From positions 1 to 64,000 of the forward strand of contig SUXS01000003.1 of assembly GCA_015060865.1 (NCBI GenBank): DNA of 64,000 nucleotides, in the 5' to 3' direction. Numbering within the stretch: position 1 is the first letter of the stretch; each line of letters opens with the position of its first letter. Source of the stretch: Bacteroidales bacterium (GTDB lineage Bacteria; Bacteroidota; Bacteroidia; Bacteroidales; Bacteroidaceae). The notes under the pieces are model-generated. The model worked only from the letters and a program-made list of their open reading frames with translations. It ran no database searches and had not been told where the DNA came from. The position numbers and the translations under genes are program-made. Positions 1-7,343 of the stretch are shown here, piece by piece.

Positions 1-159
1 ATCGATTGTAAAGTATTTATAGGATTAAAAAACTAACCAGTCAACCTAGTATAGGAATAAGACCAAATCGTGTAAACCTGTTATAGGGATTAACCTCTAA
101 ACTGACAACCTAAATCAGGAAACTACATTTTGTAGGTGCGTTACAAAATTTGTGCAGTT

Positions 160-205
160 GTACCAAGTTTGGTACATACATGTACCGCGAGCGGTGCATG
201 CATGT
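160..205. repeat. Two adjacent hairpins
   Basis: A 7-bp perfect inverted repeat (GTACCAA/TTGGTAC, 160-175) abuts a longer one whose arms are 174-188 and 191-205. As RNA the second would pair 15 positions with one mismatch and one G-U wobble. Function unknown. Confidence 0.6.
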
Positions 206-324
206 AAATGGATTTCCTGCTAAGTAAAAAATATTTTGTACTTAGTACGAGCAAAATAGTGCTTAGTACTATCTGCGAGTTTTCTGCCACCCCCCTTGGC
301 AACCCCTTGGCAAGAATATTGAAA

Positions 325-345
325 AATTGAGAATTGAAAATTGGG
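325..345. repeat. Heptamer repeat, 3 units
   Basis: Three consecutive 7-bp units, AATTGAG, AATTGAA and AATTGGG, belong to the same degenerate family as the arrays at 20795, 34788, 39061, 41831, 41877, 42321 and 47768. Confidence 0.6.
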
Positions 346-436
346 AAATGCAACCGTTATTCTCTGATATTCAACACGTCACAGTATTCTCAGGGGCGAA
401 ATCCGAAACGTCAGAAGCCCGAAAACCCTATATATA

Positions 437-566
437 GGAATTTTTATTTTTGGCCTGGCAGAGTGCATTGAAGTTGTTCGGAGTGTAAAATCGTACAGGC
501 TTCGCGCCAAGCCGGTGTACAAAAATCCATGTAGCTCTGCCAATGCCAGGCCAAAAATAAAATTCC
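437..566. repeat. Long inverted repeat with nested hairpin
   Basis: The arm at 437-463 (containing TTTTTGGCCTGGCAGAG) is the reverse complement of 535-566, apart from a 5-base insertion and a one-base difference in a T run. The 71 bases between the arms carry a second imperfect hairpin (GTAC...GTAC, about 493-520). This is the shape of a small non-autonomous element or a structured RNA. I cannot tell which from one copy. Confidence 0.55.
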
Positions 567-742
567 AATACACGCATTTTTAGTGTCAAAAGTGGAGAAG
601 AATCCGCAGGATTGAAATGCAATATATTGTTTGTCAATATTATAAAGACTTTGCCCATATATTCAACACAGCAATGCCAACTTTTCTTGCCAAAGAGGCT
701 TGGCAGTTTCCTATGATGATAAACCGCGAAGATTCTTTTATT

Positions 743-883
743 CGCTGCAAAAAAATCAAGCAAGCTTGATATTATTCGCTCGCTTATGCGTATCTTTATG
801 ATAAATCAAGAAGATACTACCGCTCGCTGCAAAAAAAAATCAAGCAAGCTTGATATTATTTCGCTCGCTTATGCGTATCTTTG
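743..883 (+). repeat. Direct duplication carrying a promoter -7 motif
   Basis: A segment of about 55 bp at 743-797 is repeated at 825-882 with only small indels in A and T runs. Each copy contains CAAGCAAGCTTG and ends in GCGTATCTTT. Copy one reads TATCTTTA. Copy two reads TATCTTTG (876-883), an exact Bacteroidetes -7 box. The second copy is therefore the likely promoter of the methyltransferase gene at 1031, with a leader of about 140 nt. No clear -33 TTTG is at the usual spacing. Confidence 0.55.
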
Positions 884-1030
884 CATCGGATGACTAATAT
901 GTTCTCGGATATTGTAGCATAACAGTCGGTGGAAGGCATCGCCTCCATCGGCTGGAAAGACCCTGTACTCTAGGACAGCAATCTTGCTGCCCTTATAAGT
1001 TTATGTATCACAATATCAACAAAAACAAAT

Positions 1031-1813
1031 ATGAACAATAACGAAAACAACCATTCAATTCACGAGTTTGACTACTCACTTATCTGCGAATATTTCTCTA
1101 GTATCGACCGCCAAGGACCAGGAAGCGATGCCTTCACACTGCAGGCACTCAGTTTCATAGATCCATTGAAACCAAAAGCCCGGATTGCCGACTTGGGATG
1201 CGGCACAGGCTCCTCGGCCATCCTTCTTGCCAAAGTAACCGATGCAGAGGTTACTGCACTAGACCTCTTCCCCGACTTCCTAGACAAGCTCACCCACAGA
1301 GCCGCCAAGGAGGGAGTTGCCGACAAGATACATCCCATCGTAGGCTCAATGGATGCTTTGCCCTTTGAGAAGGAGAGTTTCGACGTCATCTGGTCAGAAG
1401 GGGCCATCTACAACATCGGTTTTGAGCACGGCTTGCGTGAATGGCACAAGTATATCAAACCTGAAGGATACGTAGCTATCAGCGAAGTATCGTGGCTCAC
1501 AGATGAACGCCCTGACGAGATTGAGCAGTTTTGGCAAGATGCTTATGCAGAAATCGACACCATCAGCAACAAGGTGACACAGATTCAGCGCTGTGGCTAT
1601 CGACTTGTAGCAGCATTTGTCTTACCTGATGATTGCTGGATTACCAATTACTACATTCCGCAACGGCAAGCACAGGAGATGTTTCTGAACAAATATCCCG
1701 ACAATGAAGTTGCCGCCAACCTCGTGGCCAACCAACGACACGAAGCTGAACTATACAGCAAATACAAAGCACATTACGGCTATGTATTCTTCATAGCACA
1801 AAAGGTTGAGTAA
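1031..1813 (+). CDS. Class I SAM-dependent methyltransferase
   Basis: This 260-residue soluble protein has the Rossmann-type methyltransferase fold. Motif I, DLGCGTG, lies at about residues 54-60. An acidic residue after strand 2 (ALDLF, about 75-79) should bind the SAM ribose. The segment FDVIWSEGAIYNIGF (about 117-131) corresponds to motif IV and the start of the substrate pocket. It resembles the Methyltransf_11/25 group that acts on small molecules. The substrate cannot be read from the sequence. The gene stands alone: the nearest gene downstream is on the other strand, with a palindromic element between them. There is no signal peptide. The start at 1031 is the first ATG in frame after the promoter-like motif at 876-883. 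Confidence 0.85.
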   Translation: MNNNENNHSIHEFDYSLICEYFSSIDRQGPGSDAFTLQALSFIDPLKPKARIADLGCGTGSSAILLAKVTDAEVTALDLFPDFLDKLTHRAAKEGVADKIHPIVGSMDALPFEKESFDVIWSEGAIYNIGFEHGLREWHKYIKPEGYVAISEVSWLTDERPDEIEQFWQDAYAEIDTISNKVTQIQRCGYRLVAAFVLPDDCWITNYYIPQRQAQEMFLNKYPDNEVAANLVANQRHEAELYSKYKAHYGYVFFIAQKVE

Positions 1814-1819
1814 TGGGAA

Positions 1820-1971
1820 GGAGGGTGTATCAAAACACAAGTCAACCACCAAGCTATTGTGTCATCCCGAAACCATGGGTGAGGGATCTCGGTATTGCAA
1901 TGAGATTTCTCGTCGCTGCGCTCTGTCGAAATGACAAAATGATAGTATATATGTATTTCGGTACACCCTCC
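1820..1971. repeat. Nested palindromic intergenic element
   Basis: An outer inverted repeat, GGAGGGTGTA (1820-1829) and TACACCCTCC (1962-1971), encloses an inner element. The inner element starts with GTCATCCCGA and ends with TCGAAATGAC (1861-1935) and holds GGATCTCG and GAGATTTCTCG inside. The inner part is of the same kind as 26426-26496. Such GTCAT...ATGAC elements are scattered between genes in many Bacteroidetes. It lies between two convergent genes and may also act as a terminator. Confidence 0.6.
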
Positions 1972-1994
1972 TCAATATATGCATAAATTAAATT

Positions 1995-2405
1995 CTATCC
2001 CTCCTCAGCACTGCCATAAGGCACGGCAGGTTCATTGACGGAGTAGCGATTGTGGTGCTCAAACAGGGCGTAGCGGTCTGTAGCGACCTTGCTCATACGC
2101 TCCTCGTCCTGCCTCACATCCCATAGCAGATGGATGTAGATGTAATCGGCATGCACGGTGTATATGATTTTCGTGTAGGTGTCGGCAACCAATGAACGGT
2201 ATTCAAGCGTGGTGCAGCCTTCGAGGAGCGGCTCGATGGGTCCAAGGAAGGGGTTGGTGCGCAGCAATTCAGCTGCAGACAACAACTTGTCTCTCACTCG
2301 TCGAGCAGTATCGCGGCTAAAGGCAGTACTGCAATAAGCCACTATCCCATTCAAGTCGGCCGAAGCCTCGGGATGCCACTTCAATACTGCCGTTTTCATA
2401 GCCAT
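1995..2405 (-). CDS. ParE/RelE-family toxin of a TA pair
   Basis: This small protein (136 residues from the first ATG) begins with the family pattern LKWHPEASADLNGIVAYCS. It continues with a helical pair (ARRVRDKLLSAAELLRTNP) and the strand segment YRSLVADTYTKIIYTV, as in ParE/RelE toxins. Those toxins act on DNA gyrase or ribosome-bound mRNA; which applies here cannot be told. The C-terminus is about 30 residues longer than usual. It overlaps the upstream antitoxin gene. An alternative start at 2399 would give the tight ATGA stop/start overlap common in TA operons and a 134-residue protein. No mobile element is adjacent. Confidence 0.75.
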   Translation of the reverse strand: MAMKTAVLKWHPEASADLNGIVAYCSTAFSRDTARRVRDKLLSAAELLRTNPFLGPIEPLLEGCTTLEYRSLVADTYTKIIYTVHADYIYIHLLWDVRQDEERMSKVATDRYALFEHHNRYSVNEPAVPYGSAEEG

Positions 2406-2638
2406 CTCTCCGTTAATGCTATCACTTCTTCTGTAGTCAGTCCACGCCCGGCAATGGCATCGGCCTCGGTACTGCGAAGACGGGCTTTCACCTCGTTCAG
2501 CGTATAGCGGCAGGGGGCACCTTGCCCCTGCGACTCGGCGTAGCAGTGGCGCAGATGCTCTATGAGAGCTTCATCGTCGGAGTTGAGAATGTTGCGGGCA
2601 AGCTCGGCCTTGATGGCCTCAAATTCATATCTATTCAT
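2396..2638 (-). CDS. Putative antitoxin of the ParE pair
   Basis: This 80-residue acidic protein (MNRYEFEAIKAELARNILNS...) lies directly upstream of and overlapping the ParE-like toxin gene, the standard antitoxin position. The frame extends upstream to 2710, but the added residues (MRVGQGIWCFALLF...) look like untranslated leader, so I chose the internal ATG at 2638. The sequence is mostly helical, with no clear DNA-binding motif that I can name. The central stretch (EVKARLRSTEADAIAGRGLTTEE) resembles C-terminal parts of RelB/Phd-like partners. The function is assigned mainly from context. Confidence 0.65.
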   Translation of the reverse strand: MNRYEFEAIKAELARNILNSDDEALIEHLRHCYAESQGQGAPCRYTLNEVKARLRSTEADAIAGRGLTTEEVIALTERWL

Positions 2639-2790
2639 AAAACAAGTTCTAATCGACTGCGAATATATAAATAAAAGTGCAAAGCACCAAATCCCCTGCC
2701 CTACTCGCACTGCTTATAAGAGACCCTTACAAAGTGTAAAGTATATTTAATCCTAACACGCTCGCATATAACGCCCCTCCTACCCTACTC

Positions 2791-4047
2791 TCAGAAGGCT
2801 ATCCACTGCTCGGGATTGAGGCTTTGCGTACCCTTTCGCAGCTGAAACTGGAGGGTATAGTTACCTTCGGCATCGGCATGTATCAGACCAATGGGTTGGT
2901 TGATCTTCACCTTATCGTCAATCTTAACCTTCAGGTTGGTTAGGTTGAAATAGGCCGAGATGTATTGCCCATGGCGTATCATCACAATGAACGACCCCTC
3001 GCGCCCTGGGTGTTGGAAGATAGCCGAGACGGTACCGTCAAAGATGGAGCGTGCCGAGCAGTTCATCTGTCCGCGTACGTCAACTCCATGATTGTTAATC
3101 TTCACATTCTTGAGTCCTTCAACATAGTTGACACCATAGTGCGATGTCAGCAGATAGGGGCCTGTCAATGGTACGGGCAGCTTTGACTTATTGCTCTGGA
3201 AAGATCCCGAGAGCTTGCGGTCAGCAGCATTCTCGTGGAAGACGGGCAGTTTTTTGTTGTCCTTCCCACCAGTTTGCGCCTGACCGTCGCCTGTACCCTT
3301 ACCATACTTAGCCTCCTGAGCCGCTATCTCAGCCTCAATCATGCGGTTAATCTCAGCATTGAGACGATCGCGCTCTTCCTGTTGCTTGGCAATACGTTTG
3401 CGAATATCTTTCTGTTTCTTGCGCAGCGAGGCTACCAAGCTATTCTGCTCTTTCTTCTTCTTGTCGAGCTCGGCCTGCTCTTCCTGCTGCTTTACCAGTA
3501 GGAGTTGTGCAGACTTTCTAGAACTCTCTAGCTCGATACGCTTATTGTCCAATTCGTGCTGCTGGGCTATGAGCAGCTCGCCCTGCTTTTGCTGGAATCC
3601 GGAATACTCTTGCAGGTATCGCATTCGGCGAACCATCTGGTTGAACGATTCGGCAGATAAGAGAAACATCAAACGGTTCTCAAACGTGTTTTTTCTGCTC
3701 ATGAGCTGAAGGGCGTGTGCGTAGTGCTCGCGACGACGCTCCAGCTCTACCTGTAGGGTGATGAGCTGTTCCTCGATGGACTTGATTTCAGCATTGGTAG
3801 CCTTGATATCAGCACTGATACGCTTCATATACTGCTTTTGCTTCTCTATCTGCGCTGTGAGAGCAGAGAGGGCTGCAAGCTGCTCGTTAACGTTCTTCCC
3901 TGCAGACGAGAGCAACTGCTCTGATTCTGATATCTGGCGGTCGATCTGACTACGTTGCTCTTCCATCTGCTTAATCTTGGTATTGGTCTGCGCACAGAAA
4001 GGAAAGGAAAGCAGGATAGTCAAGAGGAGACTGAATAACCTTTTCAT
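2791..4047 (-). CDS. EnvC-like murein hydrolase activator (degenerate M23)
   Basis: This 418-residue protein has a signal peptide ending near LSFPFCAQ. Long coiled coils follow (about 22-125 and 155-250, rich in Q, E and K), then a Gly-rich linker and a C-terminal LytM/M23 domain (about 300-418). The zinc-site residues of active M23 peptidases are not conserved. The HxGxD motif reads NHGVD, so the first His is Asn, and the second-site region HFEIR reads LQFQLR. This matches EnvC, which does not cut peptidoglycan but activates cell-wall amidases at the division septum. It is the last gene of a minus-strand group dut, TPR lipoprotein, DUF4292 lipoprotein, envC, with 45 bp to the preceding gene. 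Confidence 0.85.
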   Translation of the reverse strand: MKRLFSLLLTILLSFPFCAQTNTKIKQMEEQRSQIDRQISESEQLLSSAGKNVNEQLAALSALTAQIEKQKQYMKRISADIKATNAEIKSIEEQLITLQVELERRREHYAHALQLMSRKNTFENRLMFLLSAESFNQMVRRMRYLQEYSGFQQKQGELLIAQQHELDNKRIELESSRKSAQLLLVKQQEEQAELDKKKKEQNSLVASLRKKQKDIRKRIAKQQEERDRLNAEINRMIEAEIAAQEAKYGKGTGDGQAQTGGKDNKKLPVFHENAADRKLSGSFQSNKSKLPVPLTGPYLLTSHYGVNYVEGLKNVKINNHGVDVRGQMNCSARSIFDGTVSAIFQHPGREGSFIVMIRHGQYISAYFNLTNLKVKIDDKVKINQPIGLIHADAEGNYTLQFQLRKGTQSLNPEQWIAF

Positions 4048-4092
4048 AAATGTGTTTGTATGTGTTGAGGTCGTGATTATTGGTAGAGTGGA

Positions 4093-4884
4093 TTACAGGC
4101 TGTCAAGAATCTCGTTTATGTGTACTTCCCTATAACGTGAGAGATCGACACCCACCTTCCAAGAACTATCGGTGAGGGAGGTGCCCGAAAGAGTGATATG
4201 GGCTCCCAGGGAGTGAGAAGCACCGCTTATAGACACGTCGAGCACTGTGGGATGAGAGTAACCACCAGTAAGGTCAAAGGAACTGTATCTCCAGATGTTC
4301 TCGTAGCCACTCAGATGAAGCGTGGTTTGCTCAAGACGAGTATAATCGCTACTGATGTGGAACAGGCATTCGAGCTGCCTCTGCTGCTTAGGAGAAACTA
4401 ACTTGCGCCCCTCATGGGGTTCTATCTTGAAGTCGGCCAAACGGCTTTCTACCTGTTCCTCGCCAGGGATGAACAACTTGTCCCAAAACAGGGCCTGAAT
4501 GGCAGGGAAGCCTATCCCCAGGCGCTGCATAATGCCCGAAGCATAATGGATACGGGTGTAGCGCTTTCCCATACGGTCGACGACACATACCCCTTGAGGA
4601 GTGAACTCCACAAAGGCTACTTCCATCACGCCAAAGGCAGTCAGCGAGAGTTGGATAGCCTCATCGCGACGCATGCGCAGGCGCCCCTTAAGCGATACTT
4701 GATGTTGATTGTAGTCGAGTGTCAGACTCATACGCGCCGTGAGATCGGTCACCCCCTCCTGAGATGTCGCCAACGGGAGCAACTGCTCATACTCATGACT
4801 GTCGATAATGTCCTTACCGGCTGTATCCTTTATCGAGCGGCACGAGACAAGAGAAAGCAGTAGCAAGCATACTGCCATACCCAT
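4093..4884 (-). CDS. DUF4292 family lipoprotein
   Basis: From the ATG at 4884 the product has a short hydrophobic segment followed by a lipobox (LLSLVSC), so it is probably a lipoprotein of 263 residues. The frame extends to 4956, but that would add 24 polar residues before the signal peptide, so I prefer the inner start. The body (LTARMSLTLDYNQHQVSLKGRLRM...) has alternating strand character like LolA/LolB-type folds, and I recognise it as DUF4292. The family role is unproven; an outer-membrane lipid or lipoprotein role is only an inference. It sits between a TPR lipoprotein gene and the envC-like gene, an arrangement seen in other Bacteroidales. Confidence 0.75.
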   Translation of the reverse strand: MGMAVCLLLLSLVSCRSIKDTAGKDIIDSHEYEQLLPLATSQEGVTDLTARMSLTLDYNQHQVSLKGRLRMRRDEAIQLSLTAFGVMEVAFVEFTPQGVCVVDRMGKRYTRIHYASGIMQRLGIGFPAIQALFWDKLFIPGEEQVESRLADFKIEPHEGRKLVSPKQQRQLECLFHISSDYTRLEQTTLHLSGYENIWRYSSFDLTGGYSHPTVLDVSISGASHSLGAHITLSGTSLTDSSWKVGVDLSRYREVHINEILDSL

Positions 4885-5010
4885 TTTTAGGTGGACCAAA
4901 CGACTTTCAAGTATGCCCTGTTCTAGGCTTGTAATGTATCTACTGTCAGTATTCATAATCGTATGTTCTTAGTCTGTGGGATTCATTATAAGAGGCGCGG
5001 ACTGCCTCTG

Positions 5011-6696
5011 TCACTTCACACATTGCCTAATCTTGTCGGCATGCTCAAGCAGCACCTCGCTCTGCGTAGGGTCGTTCTCTATCGCCCGCTTGATATATAC
5101 GGCGGCTTCGCTGCAGCGCCCCATCTTGTAGAGTATCCATGCATAGGTATCGAGATAGGTGGCATTGTCGGGCTCCTCCTCAATGGTGCGCTTGCTCATC
5201 TTCTCGGCCTTACCAAGCTCTATGCCCTCTTCTGATAGGAAGTAGGCGTAGTTGTTGAGCGTAGACAAGTTGCTTGGATTGTACACGAGGGCCGAATCGT
5301 AGCAAAGATAAGCCTCGGAGAAGTTGCCCTGCTCGTGATAAAGGTCACCCATAGAGGCAAACAGGTCAGAAATGAGGTCGGTACTAGTATCTTCTGTAAC
5401 TTGCTCGGTGGCCTTCTTGAAGGTCTTTAGAGCCTCCTCGGGCTGATCTTTCTGATAAAGCCCCACCCCCTTGTAATAGTAGAACTCGATTACCTCGGGA
5501 TTGTAGTCGATGGCGGTAGAGCATATATCAATCAGTTCATCAATATTATCCCGCTGGGCAGCATAGGAAAGCAGTTGTAGCCTGGCCTGTACATTATCGG
5601 GCTCGGCTTCGAGCATACGCAATAACACTGGGCGTACTCGTTCCTCACCCTGATGGTTGGCAAGGAGATACTGCACGCACAGATGCCCCAAGCGTGCCGT
5701 ACGCTGCGGACGGGACATAGCCTTGTCGATTATCTGGTTAAGATATACACTGTCTGCCTTCTCGGATATGAGTTGGAGTAACATCTTGACCTTTGTATCG
5801 TCATCTACATTGTCAGACATCAGCACCGAGTCTGTCATCGCCAGGTAGCCCACCGTATCGCTCACGGCACGGTAGTACTCTGCCATCACGATCTTAGCGG
5901 GGCCGTTATCGGGCTCCTCATGCAACACTTTCTGCAGTATGGGCAACGCCTCCTCCTTACGACCATGGTCAATATACACCTCAGCTAATATAATGCGGTA
6001 GTAGGCGTTCTCGGGATACTCGCCTGCCAAGGCTTCCATCTCTTGGAAAGCGCCTTCTGAATTGCCCATCAGTAGATAGTTGCGCGACTTTTCCATACTG
6101 ATGCCCTCGGTCTTTCCTACAAGGGTTTCCAACTTGGTCAGCGATGCTATGACCTTATCGTATTGCTGTGTATGATTGTACAACCCTACCAGCAAAGGTA
6201 ATATTTCGCCTCGCTTCTTGGGGAAGCGCTCTTCCATGCGCTCATACTCAGCAATGGCCTTTTCATATTCACGATTGGTTTGGAAATACGAGGCGAGGGT
6301 CTTCCTATACCAAAAGTTGTCGGCATCTGAGGCAACCGCCTGCTCCAATGCTGAAAGGGCTTTGTCTTTCTGCCCCAGGAAGAAGTAATAATTGGCCATC
6401 TTAAATAGGGCCGAAGGGGCCGAGGGACATATGGTGAGGCAGTGCTGCAACATTCCGAAAGCCTCATCGTAGCGTTCCTGACTCTCCAAACGTAGGGCTT
6501 CAAGGAAGTAGTATTCGTAGCGCCGGGCATCCTCGGCTGACAGCTCTACCTGCACTTGTTCATCCGCCAAACGGTGAACAGACTTGCAAGCCCCAAATAG
6601 ACTGACCATCAAGATAAGGCATATCGCCCTGTACCCTTTCTTGATGAGGGTACCAACTGATAGCTGACATGTACTTGTAGCGCAAACTTTCATCAT
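5011..6696 (-). CDS. TPR-repeat lipoprotein
   Basis: This 561-residue protein consists of tetratricopeptide repeats after a lipoprotein signal (ICLILMVSLFGAC). Repeat hallmarks occur through most of the chain, for example SALFKMANYYFFLGQKDKA, EFYYYKGVGLYQKDQPEEA and YLDTYAWILYKMGRCSEA. TPR arrays bind other proteins, so this is probably a scaffold on the inner face of the outer membrane. The longest frame starts at 6750 and would overlap dut. I chose MMKVCATSTC at 6696, which lies 16 bp after the dut stop and puts the signal peptide in a sensible place. It is co-directional with dut and the DUF4292 lipoprotein gene. The partner is unknown. Confidence 0.85.
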   Translation of the reverse strand: MMKVCATSTCQLSVGTLIKKGYRAICLILMVSLFGACKSVHRLADEQVQVELSAEDARRYEYYFLEALRLESQERYDEAFGMLQHCLTICPSAPSALFKMANYYFFLGQKDKALSALEQAVASDADNFWYRKTLASYFQTNREYEKAIAEYERMEERFPKKRGEILPLLVGLYNHTQQYDKVIASLTKLETLVGKTEGISMEKSRNYLLMGNSEGAFQEMEALAGEYPENAYYRIILAEVYIDHGRKEEALPILQKVLHEEPDNGPAKIVMAEYYRAVSDTVGYLAMTDSVLMSDNVDDDTKVKMLLQLISEKADSVYLNQIIDKAMSRPQRTARLGHLCVQYLLANHQGEERVRPVLLRMLEAEPDNVQARLQLLSYAAQRDNIDELIDICSTAIDYNPEVIEFYYYKGVGLYQKDQPEEALKTFKKATEQVTEDTSTDLISDLFASMGDLYHEQGNFSEAYLCYDSALVYNPSNLSTLNNYAYFLSEEGIELGKAEKMSKRTIEEEPDNATYLDTYAWILYKMGRCSEAAVYIKRAIENDPTQSEVLLEHADKIRQCVK

Positions 6697-6712
6697 CACG
6701 TAGCTGCCTCTG

Positions 6713-7147
6713 TCATTTCTTTCCCGTATGGCCGAATCCTCCCGCGCCACGCAACGTTTCCGAGAGTTCCTCGACGGGTTCCCAAGTAATCTGCTCGTGG
6801 CGAGCCACCACCATCTGTGCTATCCGTTCGCCGTCTTCCACAACAAACTCCTCGGCGGACAAATTGACGAGAACTACTCCTATCTCGCCACGGTAATCGG
6901 CATCGATGGTACCTGGCGAGTTCAGTACGGTAATCCCCCGCTTCAGCGCCAGACCACTACGTGGACGCACCTGTGCCTCGTATCCTTCGGGCAGTGCAAT
7001 GAATAATCCGGTAGGGATGAGTTTGCGTTCAAGAGGTTTCAGCACTATAGGATCGGAGAGGTTGGCACGGAGGTCCATCCCCGCTGACAATGGTGTAGCA
7101 TAGGCAGGCAAGGCATGGTGCGAATGGTTGATAATCTCTACTTTCAT
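6713..7147 (-). CDS. dut: dUTP diphosphatase
   Basis: The enzyme hydrolyses dUTP to dUMP and pyrophosphate, keeping uracil out of DNA and feeding thymidylate synthesis. All five trimeric dUTPase motifs are visible: SAGMDL (1), PRSGLA (2), [13 protein letters not shown] (3, with the catalytic Asp), GERIAQMV (4) and [10 protein letters not shown] (5). The protein is 144 residues from the ATG at 7147, which fits the family. The frame runs nine codons further upstream, but the inner start MKVEIINHS is the standard one. It heads the operon that continues into the TPR, DUF4292 and envC-like genes. A promoter-like sequence lies about 60 bp upstream. Confidence 0.95.
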   Translation of the reverse strand: MKVEIINHSHHALPAYATPLSAGMDLRANLSDPIVLKPLERKLIPTGLFIALPEGYEAQVRPRSGLALKRGITVLNSPGTIDADYRGEIGVVLVNLSAEEFVVEDGERIAQMVVARHEQITWEPVEELSETLRGAGGFGHTGKK

Positions 7148-7211
7148 TGTATTATGTGTGTAGTTTATAAGCATTTAATAAGCGTATTACTACGCAGATG
7201 CAATTCATACG

Positions 7212-7245
7212 CGAAATTAAACATTTCCTATGGTATATGCACAAA
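7212..7245 (-). promoter_or_regulatory. Probable promoter of the dut operon
   Basis: Read on the minus strand, TTTG (7242-7245) is followed after 22 bp by TAATTTCG (7212-7219), one base off the TAnnTTTG consensus. The dut start is about 65 bp downstream. Confidence 0.45.
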
Positions 7246-7343
7246 CTTTTGGCATTTTTTGTGATTTTAATTCCCCATACACTGCTGCCGTATGATATAA
7301 GCATCCAGCCTGTGCCCTCTAGGAGATTGTGTGTGGTATGAGA

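Larger units (their letters stand above)
1..1030. other. Gene-free region with inverted repeats
   Basis: No convincing gene lies in this first kilobase. Short frames exist (for example a 111-codon minus-strand frame at 428-763), but they cross strong inverted repeats and have no recognisable domain. The region holds hairpins at 160-205, heptamer repeats at 325-345, a long inverted repeat at 437-566 and a duplicated segment at 743-883. It ends in the leader of the methyltransferase gene. It may be the scar of an old mobile insertion, but I see no transposase remnant. Confidence 0.6.

Noticed and set aside
428..763. 111-codon minus-strand frame
   Set aside because: It runs through both arms of a long inverted repeat. 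I kept the repeat as the feature, because no domain or start signal supports a protein.
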